NCBI GenBank assembly: GCA_949751835.1
Contig: CATKHK010000109.1
Location: 1-64,000 of the forward strand
Direction of reading: 5' to 3'
Source: Blepharisma japonicum
Taxonomy: Eukaryota > Ciliophora > Heterotrichea > Heterotrichida > Blepharismidae
DNA length: 64,000 nucleotides
The position numbers and the translations under genes are program-made. This document shows, piece after piece, positions 1 through 10,323 of the stretch. The notes under the pieces are model-generated. The model was not told where the DNA came from and ran no database searches. It saw only the letters and a list, made by a program, of their open reading frames with translations. Within the stretch, counting starts at the first letter, position 1. Every line of letters begins with the position of its first letter.

Positions 1-18
1 TAACACCCTAACACCCTT
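1..18. repeat. Telomere, CCCTAACA-type repeat
   Basis: The first 18 bases are two tandem copies of TAACACCC, a permutation of CCCTAACA, with the C-rich strand reading inward. This is the telomere unit I know from heterotrich ciliates (Blepharisma, Stentor). Being exactly at the window edge, it marks a chromosome end, although only two units are present in the assembly. Confidence 0.85.
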
Positions 19-120
19 AAAATTAAGTCTTTTTTGGCTTTAAATTTTTTCAAAACAAAAAAATACTATAATTTATATTTTTAAAAAACATTAAAAAATT
101 ACTAAAAATGATTAATAAGC

Positions 121-950
121 TGAGCACTCCTGGAGAAAGAGTATCAAGAAGAATTTAATGAGTTAAAACAGAAATTGGAGGAAAAAGAAGTAATTTTAAG
201 CACTCAAGAATCCACTATGAAATATTATTGAATTTGTGTAATAGAGCTTAATAATAGATATAAAGAATTGAAAAAAAAAAATTATATAAAATCTAAAAAT
301 GCAGAGCACCTGTTAGAAATCAAATTAATTATGATATAGTGTTGCATCAAAAATGAAACTATTCAAATAATATATAGAAATTGAGAGATCTCCAATTTAG
401 CCTTAGAAAGAGAAAATAACAGATTCAAAATTTGAGTAATCAATCTGCTGCTGTCTTCACAAATCTGATTTGGAAAATGAAAATTTAGGTCTGAGAAACA
501 ACAACAATAATGATACTTTCAATAAAGAAATAAAAGACTAAAAACAAGAAATAGCTGCTTTAGCTAAAAAAAGCAGATTGTTATTAATGAAAATAATTAT
601 AAGAGAAAAATTGAAAAATTGCAACAACTAAAAAAAAGTATTTTAATATCAAACATTAGGACACTTGAAAATAAACTTATCTAAAGTATCTTTAGTAATA
701 AAGCATTTATTGAAAGAGAAAATTCATAGCTTTGAAGAGCCAGTTATCTGAATAAAATGCAGATTTACGGTCAGAAATAGGTGATATACAGCATTATCAG
801 AAAGTTATTCCAATTTATTCCCTGTCCTTAATTAAAATGATGAGTGCGATGAACTAGATAATTGTGCAGTAACAATTGGGAAATCTTTTAAAAGGATTAA
901 CTATCCTTAACATTTATAACAAAAGCATTAAAATTTACTTTTAACTAACC
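121..950 (+). pseudogene. Decayed subtelomeric coiled-coil gene
   Basis: No intact ORF, but long stretches read as Glu/Lys/Leu/Asn-rich coiled coil in changing frames. From 124 the frame reads about 60 codons (including EYQEEFNELKQKLEEKE). Further pieces lie near 465-570 (SDLENENLGLRN), 580-640 (YKRKIEKLQQLKKS) and 735-800 (LKSQLSE, a TAA, then NADLRSEIGDIQHYQK). At least three frameshifts are needed to link them. Several in-frame TAA/TAG codons sit where Gln would be natural, which fits CAA/CAG to TAA/TAG decay. I cannot assign a family. A subtelomeric relic is the simplest reading. Confidence 0.5.
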
Positions 951-958
951 ATTTATAA

Positions 959-2134
959 TTACTCTAATTCAATCACTCTCTTTTGATTCAAATCAAACTT
1001 GAAGTACTTTATATTTAAGTTTCAAGCCACTATCCCAATGTATATTCCACCTTTGTTATATGAGCAATACAATTGATAAGCATCATCGACTTTTGAGTCT
1101 GCTATTCTTTTCCACTTCATGTCACTTCCAATTTCGCTTTCATAGATTGATCCATTATAGCATTCAATCAAATACAATCTCTCTGCATTTATCAGGATCT
1201 TTCTTTTTTCTTCTGCAAAGTCATAAGGAATTGTTGAGAAAGAGTCTATATCAACTGAGTACAACAAAATATTTCTTTTTCATCCATAAATCAAAATATT
1301 CCCATTAAATATTATACTATTGCAACTAGAATCAGATTCTGGCAATGGAGTTAATTTAATTCATCGATTTTGATCCAAATCAAATCTACTAGATAAAGTT
1401 AAAAAATTCCCATCAGATCCTCCAAAGCAATAGACGCTGTTGTTGAAATAGATACACGACGAGCAACCGCAAGGAGTTCCAGATGGCAGCACTTCGACTC
1501 TACCATTCACATCAAATAGCACTGTAATTCCAGAATGACATCGATTACCAAAACAGAATAGCTTGCCATTTGGAAGTTGAGTTATACAAGTGCATAAGCC
1601 TAGTGGTTCTGGAGTCTGCAAGATTTTGACTTCTTTGGTTTCAGTTTCAGTGTTATAAATATAGAATTCAGTTCTATTGTCAACTTCTCTAAGGTTGTAA
1701 ATAGATGTTTTTTGTTGATAAGCATTAAGATAATCTTGATAAGCTTGCGCTAGCAGTGGATCATAAATGCTAGAATTATTCTGGTACACTGAGCAAGTTG
1801 CTCTGAAATCCATCTCTAATTCTGAATTGTTTGGTCTACTCAAGAGCTCAGATGTTTTATGTCTTAAAGTATTAATATTCATAAGATTTAATGAGCTTTC
1901 TATTTTGTTGAGTTTACTGTTGATATCACTAGTAATGGAGTTTATTTTAGAATTAAGCAGCATTGCCTCACTCTCATTCTCTGTTTTGAATCTTATTAAA
2001 TTTTGAAGCTCTTTTAAACTCTCACTGTTCTCATTTGCTTTTAAAGAAATCGAATACTTAATGTTTGCTACCTTAATCCTAGCCGAATTTATAGTTTTAT
2101 TATTTGCTTCAATACTTTCTTTATTGGAGAGCAT
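959..2134 (-). CDS. Kelch-like propeller protein, 5'-truncated member of the B-box family
   Basis: 391 codons when TGA is read as Trp (three in-frame TGA, for example at 1361-1363 and 1022-1024), ending at TAA 959-961. The N-terminal third is coiled coil. The C-terminal two thirds carry degenerate kelch-type blades: a Cys/Gly-rich stretch with YCFGGSDGNF, and two copies of a blade ending FDLDQNRW and FDLNQKRV. The ATG at 2132-2134 is simply the first Met of the open frame. In a neighbouring frame, similar protein-like sequence continues upstream to about 2290, so the original gene probably began further out with a B-box-type zinc finger like its neighbours. Function unknown; possibly a protein-binding adaptor, possibly no longer functional. 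Confidence 0.6.
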
Positions 2135-2285
2135 AGTACTAAGAAATGTTTGAACTTATTAACGAAAGATGCAATTAAATTTTCTAAGTCTTTACTGTAT
2201 ATATGAAACAACTTTGCACCATTATACCAATCCTTTTCGGCTGAGATTATCGATTTTACTTTGTTTACAGCTTCTTCAGGCTGTA
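2135..2285 (-). pseudogene. Out-of-frame 5' remnant of the kelch-like gene
   Basis: The minus strand reads as continuous protein-like sequence here (FIQPEEAVNKVKSII, then SAEKDWYNGAKLF), but one frame away from the downstream kelch ORF. No 15- or 16-nt GT..AG intron restores the frame. It stops being protein-like where the conserved 5' block of the next plus-strand gene begins (2286), which suggests a rearrangement breakpoint. No B-box-coding part remains. Confidence 0.45.
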
Positions 2286-2315
2286 TAAATTTAATGGAAA
2301 TATAATTGTAAGAAT
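2286..2315 (+). promoter_or_regulatory. Conserved 5' leader block of B-box/TPR gene A
   Basis: The 30 nt before the ATG are almost identical to those before the other two intact B-box/TPR genes (common core AATGGAAATATAATTG, then AAGAATATGA). The block is either the shared 5' UTR/core promoter or just recently duplicated sequence. Confidence 0.45.
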
Positions 2316-3587
2316 ATGAACACCATCAAATGCGATTGGGCAAAATGCGACCGAGAAGTTGAGTTTTCATGCGACTGCGCTTCTTCTGATAAGTATTTTT
2401 GCAGAGAACACTGTGGGAGTCATTGCATATCTAGTAAAGGACCTCATGATCCCATCTCATTATTTTATGAGCCTGCTGAAGGCACAAAAGAAGCGATTCT
2501 TAGGTTTCTTGCAGAAGAAAAATCAAAAATTGAGGAAACAAAAGCAAATATAATCACTTCATTTTCTCAAACTCTCGGCCATTATAAAAATATCCTTAAA
2601 CAAGTTTTAAAAGAAATTGACACTTATTCTACAAAAATTGGAAATTATGTTGAAAAAATCTGGATAACAAAAAATCTATCAAGATTGGAGAAAGATCCAT
2701 CTTTAAAATTGCTAGCTTTACAATCAAATGAAGCTATTGATAAAGTTAGAGCAATTTTTATAGCAAGATCAAATAATAGCATTAAGTTATTTTGCGATAT
2801 AGAAAGACAAATTGATTCAATAATCAAGAGCTTCTATGAAGAAAAGTCCAAATTTATTTCAGATGAAAAGCATTGTGAATTAAAAAGCAATCTTAAAGAG
2901 GTAATGAATTTTAAGAATGAACGGGAAATTTTACGGCCAGCACTAGACAAGTATAAAGAAGCGATCAGAATTGATCCAAATCATGCATATGCATACTTTT
3001 GCATAGGAAATATCTTCTATAATGAAAAGAGATATGAAGAAGCAGTAAAGCATTACAATGATGCGATTAGAATCAATCCAAATGATACACTTTATTATAC
3101 AAATAAAGGATTAGCTCTAAATGAGTTAGGGAGAAGAGAAGACACTATGGAATGCTATAAAGAAGCTATCAGAATTGATCCAAATCATGCTGATGCATAC
3201 AATAACATAGGAGTAATCTTCTATAATAAAAAGAGATATGAAGAAGCAGTAAAACATTACAATGATGCAATTAGAATCAATCCAAATAAACCAATTTATT
3301 ATACAAATAAAGGAAATGCACTTTATTATTTAGGCAGAAGAGAAGAAGCTATGAAATGCTATAAAGAAGCTATCAGAATTGATCCAAATCATGCTGATGC
3401 ATACAATGAAATAGGAAATTTTTTCTATAAAGAGAAGAGATATGAAGAAGCAGTAAAACGTTACAACGATGCAATTAGAATCAATCCAAATAAACCAATT
3501 TATTATACAAATAAAGGAAATGCTCTTAGTTTTTTAGGCAGAAGAGAAGAAGCTATGGAATGCTTTAACAGAACTAAAAAATTATAA
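2316..3587 (+). CDS. B-box-type zinc finger / coiled coil / TPR protein A
   Basis: 423 residues. Residues 1-55 hold a Cys/His cluster of B-box type (CDWAKCDREVEFSCDC, then FCREHCGSHC and a downstream His). Residues 60-210 are predicted helical and coiled coil. Residues 213-423 are three 68-residue units, each a pair of TPR motifs (consensus A-IRIDPNHADAYNNIG and A-IRINPN--YYTNKG--L--LGRREEAMEC). TPR arrays bind peptides or other proteins and B-boxes mediate assembly, so an adaptor or scaffold role is likely. It is the shortest of three intact tandem paralogs, with no in-frame TGA. The start is supported by its conservation among the paralogs. Confidence 0.88.
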   Translation: MNTIKCDWAKCDREVEFSCDCASSDKYFCREHCGSHCISSKGPHDPISLFYEPAEGTKEAILRFLAEEKSKIEETKANIITSFSQTLGHYKNILKQVLKEIDTYSTKIGNYVEKIWITKNLSRLEKDPSLKLLALQSNEAIDKVRAIFIARSNNSIKLFCDIERQIDSIIKSFYEEKSKFISDEKHCELKSNLKEVMNFKNEREILRPALDKYKEAIRIDPNHAYAYFCIGNIFYNEKRYEEAVKHYNDAIRINPNDTLYYTNKGLALNELGRREDTMECYKEAIRIDPNHADAYNNIGVIFYNKKRYEEAVKHYNDAIRINPNKPIYYTNKGNALYYLGRREEAMKCYKEAIRIDPNHADAYNEIGNFFYKEKRYEEAVKRYNDAIRINPNKPIYYTNKGNALSFLGRREEAMECFNRTKKL

Positions 3588-3844
3588 ATTGTTTAATCTT
3601 ATCAATAATAAAATATATTTTACTAGATCCCTTTTATTTATTATTTATATAGATTTATTAAAATTTAGTAGTTAAAGCGACAAACTTTTAATAATTTTAA
3701 AATATAGCTACTTATGATGACTTGAACGGGTCCTATTTTTACCAGCACAATCCACATATTCACAGACTTGGCCATTTTTGCTTAGCTGTAATTTCTCTAC
3801 ATAGGCTGATATCATTTTTGTAGCTGAAATTCAATTTATGTGAA

Positions 3845-4595
3845 TTTATTTGCTTAAAACACGATGTAGAATACATGTCCCATTATTATGGGACAAGCAT
3901 TCAGCTTTAGTGAATTCTGCGCAGGCTAATATTGGATTTTCAAAAGGTGCAACTGCATCACGCCAGTAACCTGCATGAACGTATGCATGAAGAATAATTA
4001 TTTCAATAATGAGATTATGTTACACCTGCAGCTTGCACCAGCATGAATTGAAGCATGTTATAGTTCAAGACCTTCAATTATCTTGATTTCATCCAGCATT
4101 TAGTGTTTGGTGAATAATGATGCCTTAATTCAGATGCTAAATATATTTGTTTTAAATGCGATATAATTTATATGGATTTTATTATAAATGTGATATTTGC
4201 ATTTTTTCTAACAGAAATTTAATTTCAAATGTACAGCTATGCACACTTGTAGCTTGTATGTATTAGTGAATTCTGATATTGGATTTTCAAATATGAAGCT
4301 GCGTCACACCTGCATTTGCAGGACGTTGTGCATGATGAATAAGTCTCACTTAATACAAGATTTCTTAAATAATTTCATTTTTACTGCCATAATTTCTAGG
4401 ATGTTACATTTGGTGAATCATGATGATCTTATTCAGATAATCGGCTTATTTGCTTAAAGCATAATGTAGCACACATGATGCATCATTATTCAACAAACGT
4501 CCTGGTTTAGGGATATTTGCACAGGCCGATATTGGATACTCAAATATGCAACTGCGTTACACCTGCAACCTGCATGGATATTGTGCATGATGAAA
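3845..4595. repeat. Degenerate non-coding repeats
   Basis: Three imperfect copies of the same sequence occur at about 3845-3980, 4265-4340 and 4441-4595. Shared pieces are TTATTTGCTTAAA-C, GATATTGGAT-TTCAAATATG and CTGCGT-ACACCTGCA. The spacing is irregular (about 250-600 nt). No coding potential is apparent. The repeat runs directly into a dead TPR gene, as if both were part of an old duplicated segment. Confidence 0.55.
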
Positions 4596-4931
4596 AAGAT
4601 ATAAAATATTACAGCGATGCAATTAGAGCCAATCTAAATGAAGCATTTTATATAAGCAAAGGAAATTCTCTATATAAGTCAGGCAAAATATGATGAAGCT
4701 ATGGAATGCTATAAAGAAGCTATTAGAATTGATTCAAAAATTGCTTATGATATAATTACATAGAGTATATCTTCTAAGTGAAAAGAGATATGAAGAAGCA
4801 GTAAAACATTACAAAGATGCAATTAGAATCGACCCAAACTCTGCATGCTATTATAAAAATAAGGAAAAGCTCTAGCTGATTTAGTTAGAAGATAAGGAGC
4901 TATGAAATGCTTTAATCGCACTAAAAGTTAA
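4589..4931 (+). pseudogene. Dead TPR fragment of the B-box/TPR family
   Basis: Clearly homologous to the TPR units of the neighbouring genes (pieces such as EAMECYKEAIRID and KRYEEAVKHYKDAIRIDPNSA), but with several frameshifts and TAA/TAG stops, including RR-stop where the paralogs read LGRREEAME. There is no B-box part upstream. It ends with the family's typical C-terminus (CFNRTKS) followed by TAA. Confidence 0.85.
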
Positions 4932-5295
4932 GAAAATTTTAATTTATTAAATAATAAAATATTACATTAAAAATAATATTTTGCTTTGGTAAAGAATTTA
5001 AAATAAGCCTTCTGCATCATACGTAAGGCACCGATAATCAGAATTGACAGTTGGATATGTTTTTAAAGCCTTTTAAACCCTGCTGACCTTAATCTCCATT
5101 CAATTTAGCTTCACTTATAGCAATCCTACACATAATATGGGTGATTTTACCTGTGTTGACTTATCATTTGCTACATATTCAAAAGAAATTTTATTAGAAT
5201 GCAAAAAATTAAATCTCCACAACTAGGAGTTAGGGAATAAAATGAATTATATAATAAAATGAATTAATAGTTAAGCTAAATTTTCTTTAGGAGTT

Positions 5296-5325
5296 TAAAT
5301 TTAATGGAAATATAATTGTAAGAAT
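5296..5325 (+). promoter_or_regulatory. Conserved 5' leader block of B-box/TPR gene B
   Basis: Identical over nearly all of its 30 nt to the block before gene A, ending directly at the ATG. Confidence 0.45.
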
Positions 5326-7413
5326 ATGAGCACCATCAAATGCGATTGGGCAAAATGTGACCGAGAAGTTGAGTTTTCATGCAACTGCGCTTCTTCTGAT
5401 AAGTATTTTTGCAGAGAACACTGTGGGAGTCATTGCATATCTAGTAAAGGACCTCATGATCCCATCTCATTATTTTATGAGCCTGTTGAAGGCACAAAAG
5501 AAGCGATCCTTAGCTTTCTTGAAGAAGAAAAATCAAAAATTGAGCAAATAAAACCAAATATAATAGCTTCTTTTTCTCAAACTATTTGTAGTTATAAAAA
5601 TATACTAAAACAAGTTTTAAAAGAAATCGACTCTGATTCTACAAATATTGGTAGTTATGTAGAAAAAATATGGATAACACAAAAACTATCTAGATTGGAG
5701 ATAGATCCGGCTTTAAATTTGCTAGCTTTGCAATCAAATGATGCTGTTGATAAAGCTAGAGTAATTTTTACAGCAAGAGCAAATAAGAGCATTGAATTAT
5801 TTTGTGATATAGGAAGACAAATTGATATAATTATCAAGAGATTTTATGAAGAAAAGTCCAAATTTATTTCAGATAAAATGCATTTTGAACTGAAATACAA
5901 TCTTGAAGAGAGCATTAACTTTGAGAATGAACTGGAAAAAATACACCCAGCACTAAAAAAGTATAAAGAAGCTATCAGAATTGATCCAAATAATGCAAAT
6001 GCATACAATAGCATAGGAGCAATCTTCTATAATGAAAAGAGATATGAAGAAGCAGTAAAACATTACAACGATGCAATTAGAATCAATCCAAATATACCAA
6101 TTTATTATACAAATAAAGGATTAGCTCTAAATGAGTTAGGCAGAAGAGAAGAAGCTATGGAATGCTATGAAGAAGCTATCAAAATTGATCCAAATCGTGC
6201 TGATACATACAACGCTATAGGTGATATCTTCTATAATGAAAAGAGATATGAAGAAGCAGTAAAACATTACAACGATGCAATTAGAATCAATCCAAATATA
6301 CCAATTTATTATATAAATAAAGGATTAGCTCTAAATAAGTTAGGCAGAAGAGAAGAAGCTATGGAATGTTATAAAGAAGCTATCAAAATTGATCCAAATC
6401 GTGCTGATACATACAACAGCATAGGTGATGTCTTCTATAATGAAAAGAGATATGAAGAAGCAGTAAAACATTACAACGATGCAATTAGAATCAATCCAAA
6501 TAATGCAATTTATTATGAAAATAAAGGAAATGCTCTTAGAATATTATGAAGAAGAGAAGAAGCTATGGAATGCTATTTAGAAGGTCTCAAAATTGATCCA
6601 AATCGTGCTGATACATTCAACAACATAGGATATATCTTTTATAATGAAAAGAGATATGAAGAAGCAGTAAAACATTACAACGATGCAATTAGAATCAATC
6701 CAAATAAAACAATTTATTATACAAATAAAGGATATGCTCTATATGCGTTAGGCAAAAAAGAAGAAGCTATTGAATGCCTTAAAGAAGCTATCAGAATTGA
6801 TCCAAATAATGCTGATGCATACAATGGCATAGGAAATTTTTTTTCTAATGAAAAGAAATATGAAGAAGCAGTAAAACATTACAACGATGCAATTAGAATC
6901 AATCCAAATGAACCACTTTATTATGAAAATAAAGGAATTGCTCTTAGAATATTAGGAAGAATAGAAAAAGCTATTGAATGCTATAAAGAAACTATCAGAA
7001 TGGATCCAAATAATGCAAATGCATGCAATAGCATAGGAGTAATCTTCTATAATGAAAAGAGATATGAAGAAGCAGTAAAACATTTTAACGATGCAATTAA
7101 AATCAATCCCAACTTTGCACTTTATTATACAAATAAAGGATATGCTCTTAGAGATTTAGGCAGAATAGAAGAAGCTATGGAATGCTATAAAGAAGCTATC
7201 AGAATTGATCCAAATAATGCTGATGCATACAATAACATAGGAATAATCTTCGATATCGAAAATAGATATGAAGAAGCAGTAAAACATTTCAACGATGCAA
7301 TTAGAATCAATCCAAATAAACCAATTTATTATACAAATAAAGGAAATGCTCTAAATGAGTTAGGCAGAGGAGAAGAAGCTATGGAATGCTTTAACAGAGC
7401 TAAAATATTATAA
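5326..7413 (+). CDS. B-box-type zinc finger / coiled coil / TPR protein B (longest copy)
   Basis: 695 residues when the TGA at 6547-6549 is read as Trp. That codon falls in the unit motif AL-ILGRREEAMEC and replaces a Gly, so GGA has mutated to TGA and stays sense in this code. Architecture matches gene A: Cys/His B-box-type cluster (residues 1-55), coiled coil to about residue 210, then seven 68-residue double-TPR units instead of three. It ends with the family C-terminus ECFNRAKIL and TAA. Expansion of 204-bp units, probably by unequal recombination, explains the extra length. Likely a protein-binding scaffold; partner unknown. Confidence 0.88.
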
Positions 7414-7700
7414 AATGCATAATCTTATCAATAATAAAATATATCCTCCTCGATCTCGATTTATTATATATATAGATTTATTAAAACTAGTGGTTATAGA
7501 AACAAACTTTAGTTTCAAAATAAAAGCTCAAAAGAAATGAATCTGTTTATAAAAGTAGAGCAAAGAGTAAGCTAACCCTTTGAAATGAACTCAAATAACT
7601 TTTAATCCTAAATGATGCCCATTACTCTGCAGGTAAACCAGCTATTTCGATATAGGACTATCATTTCAAGGATAGTAGATAGGAGAAATTCTTTAAATCA
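7414..7700 (+). repeat. Duplicated 3' flank of B-box/TPR gene B
   Basis: The segment after the stop (AATCTTATCAATAATAAAAT, then a region with AATGATGCCC) recurs after gene C at 9720-10000, and its first 30 nt also recur after gene A. The duplication unit therefore includes the 3' flank and not only the coding sequence. From 7700 to 8213 I see no gene. Confidence 0.6.
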
Positions 7701-8213
7701 ATGATGATGAAATGAAAAATTGCTGAAATAGGCTTAAATGTTAAGATATGTTTAAGTGATTAAAATAAGTATCATATCAAAATAAAAGATAGAGCACATC
7801 TTGATTTTTTTTTCAAATAATTAGAGGAAATATAAATTAATTTTGAATAATTGATTTTCCATATTTTATGCGCATGCATCTTTAGCTCTAATGCTTAGAT
7901 GGCGTTTTCATTTACATTCCAAAGTTAAACCAAGAATTCGAACAATCATACTCTTGCCAAATTTATAGCTCAAGCTGGGATTTTCATTTTAAACAAAGCT
8001 GGCCAGATTTCGTTCTCAAAACCTATTCAAAAGTGTCATTATTTGGTATTCAATTTGAATAATTTTATTTATAGTTAGCATTATTATCTCAAGACAAATA
8101 ATCGAGGTCATAAATATATTTTTCTTTCTTTAGAGTTAGTTAATCATCACTTTTTAAGCTAAATTAAACTTTCAATAAACTATTACAGAATTTCGTGCAA
8201 ACTCTTAGGAGCC

Positions 8214-8243
8214 TATATTTAATGGAAATATAATTGCAAGAAT
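8214..8243 (+). promoter_or_regulatory. Conserved 5' leader block of B-box/TPR gene C
   Basis: Third copy of the 30-nt leader, with a few substitutions (for example AATTGCAAG instead of AATTGTAAG). Confidence 0.4.
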
Positions 8244-9719
8244 ATGAGCACTATAAAATGCTATTGGTCAAAGTGCGACAGAGAAGTTGAACTTTCATGC
8301 AATTGCGCTTCCCCTGATACTTATTTTTGCAAAAAACACTGTGGGAGTCATTGCATATCTAGTAAAGGACCTCATAATCCCATCTCATTATTTTATGAGC
8401 CTATTGAAGGCACAAAAGAAGCGATCCTTAGCTTTCTTGCAGAAGAAAAATCAAAAATTAAGGGAGCAAAAACAAATATAATCGCTTCTTTTTCTCAAAC
8501 TATTTGTAGTTATAAAATAATACTTGAACGAGTTTTAAAGGAAATCGACTCTGATTCTACAAAAATTGGTAGTTATGTAGAAAAAATCTGGATAACACAA
8601 AATCTATCTAGATTGGAGATAGATCCAGCTTTAAATTTGTTAGCTTTGCAATCAAATGATGCTGTTGATAAAGCTAGAGTAATTTTTACAGCAAGAGTAA
8701 ATAAGAGCATTGAATTATTTTGCAATATAGGAAGGCAAATTGATATAATTATCAAGAGCTTTTATGAAGAAAAGTCCAAATTTATTTCAGATGAAATGCA
8801 TTTTGAACTGAAAAACAAACTTGAAGAGAGCATTAACTTTGAGAATGGAGAAGAAAAGTTACAGCTAGCACTAAATAAGTATAAAGAAGCTATCAGAGTT
8901 GATCCAAATAATGCTGATGCATACAATAGCATAGGAAATATCTTTTATGATGAAAAGAAATATGAAGAAGCAGTAAAAAATTTCAACGATGCAATTAGAA
9001 TCAATCCAAACACTGCACTTTATTATAAAAATAAAGGAAATGTTCTTAAAGAGTTAGGTAGAAGAGAAGAAGCTATGGATTGCTATACAGAAGCTATCAG
9101 AATTGATCCAAATAATGCACCTGCATACAATGGCATAGGAATTATCTTGAAAAATGAAAAGAGATATGAAGAAGCAGTAAAACATTTTAACGATGCAATT
9201 AGAATCAATTCAAATGATGCACTTTATTATAGAAATAAAGGAAATGTTCTTATTTTGTTAAGCAGAAGAGAAGAAGCTATGGAATGCTATAAAGAAGCTA
9301 TCAGAATTGATCCAAATCATGCTAATGCATACTTTTGCATAGGAAATATCTTTTATGATGAAAAGAGATATGAAGAAGCAGTAAAATATTACAACGATGC
9401 AATTAAAATCAATCCAAATGATGCAAAATATTATCTAAATAAAGGAAATGTTCTTAAAGAGTTAGGTAGAAGAGAAGAAGCTATGGATTGCTATAAAGAA
9501 GCTATCAGAATTGATCCAAATCATGCAATTGCATATAATAACATAGGAGTAATCTTCTATAATGAAAAGAGATATGAAAAAGCACTAAAACATTACAACG
9601 ATGCAATTAAAATCAATCCAAATGAACCAATTTATTATAGAAATAAAGGAAATGCTCTTGAGGAGTTAGGCAGAAGAGAAGAAGCTATGGAATGCTTTAA
9701 CAGAACTAAAAAATTATAA
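8244..9719 (+). CDS. B-box-type zinc finger / coiled coil / TPR protein C
   Basis: 491 residues, no in-frame TGA. N-terminal Cys/His cluster as in A and B but more diverged (CYWSKCDREVELSCNC, FCKKHCGSHC). Coiled coil follows to about residue 210, then four 68-residue double-TPR units. Repeats inside this gene resemble repeats of genes A and B more than would be expected for an old family, pointing to ongoing sequence exchange. The C-terminus ECFNRTKKL is identical to gene A. Role probably as for A and B: an assembly scaffold of unknown partner. Confidence 0.88.
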   Translation: MSTIKCYWSKCDREVELSCNCASPDTYFCKKHCGSHCISSKGPHNPISLFYEPIEGTKEAILSFLAEEKSKIKGAKTNIIASFSQTICSYKIILERVLKEIDSDSTKIGSYVEKIWITQNLSRLEIDPALNLLALQSNDAVDKARVIFTARVNKSIELFCNIGRQIDIIIKSFYEEKSKFISDEMHFELKNKLEESINFENGEEKLQLALNKYKEAIRVDPNNADAYNSIGNIFYDEKKYEEAVKNFNDAIRINPNTALYYKNKGNVLKELGRREEAMDCYTEAIRIDPNNAPAYNGIGIILKNEKRYEEAVKHFNDAIRINSNDALYYRNKGNVLILLSRREEAMECYKEAIRIDPNHANAYFCIGNIFYDEKRYEEAVKYYNDAIKINPNDAKYYLNKGNVLKELGRREEAMDCYKEAIRIDPNHAIAYNNIGVIFYNEKRYEKALKHYNDAIKINPNEPIYYRNKGNALEELGRREEAMECFNRTKKL

Positions 9720-10000
9720 AATGCATAATCTTATCAATAATAAAATATATCTTCCTCGATCTCGATTTTTTTATTAATTTAAATAGATTTATAAAGTAAC
9801 AAACTTTTTCTAATTTTAAAATAAAAGCTCAAAAGAAATGAATCTACTTATAAAAATAGAGCAAAAATAATTTAGCTCTTTGAAATGCTATTGGGACCTA
9901 CTAAATAGCTTTTAATCCATAATGATGCCCTTTACGTTTTAGGTAAAGCTGTTATTGCAATATATGACTAGGATTTCAATGATAACGATCGATAAAGTTT
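9720..10000 (+). repeat. Duplicated 3' flank of B-box/TPR gene C
   Basis: Similar to 7414-7700, beginning with the same AATCTTATCAATAATAAAAT and followed by a diverged stretch. The rest of the interval to 10323 has no gene. Confidence 0.6.
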
Positions 10001-10205
10001 CATGGGCTATACAAAAATTCCATATAAAATATTTTTTAAAAATTTTGTAAATTAATAGCAAATGGCAGGATTTTGTGTAGAGTTAGCTTAACTGAAATCT
10101 TTTTATATAGCTGGAAATTGAGAACATTATAAGAAGAAAATTCTCGAAAGAAATTAGTTTTTTAATCAAAAAATTAGAGAGTTCGTTAAGATATTGTGAA
10201 GTGAA

Positions 10206-10233
10206 ACGTTCGAAGTAATTTACCCGCGAACGT
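10206..10233. other. Short inverted repeat (hairpin)
   Basis: ACGTTCG at 10206-10212 is the exact reverse complement of CGAACGT at 10227-10233, with a 14-nt loop, inside otherwise AT-rich non-coding DNA downstream of the pseudokinase gene's stop codon. It could be a chance hairpin or part of a transcript end. Confidence 0.35.
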
Positions 10234-10323
10234 GGGTGATAACCGTTAAGTCTAAGTATAAGTATTAGCAAATGCCAAACTTTATTACATCCAAACTAAG
10301 CATTCTTAAAAAGTTTTATATTA

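Noticed and set aside
1060-1308. Plus-strand 82-codon ORF
   Set aside because: Opposite-strand shadow of the kelch-like gene; the minus frame has blade motifs and continues through TGA.
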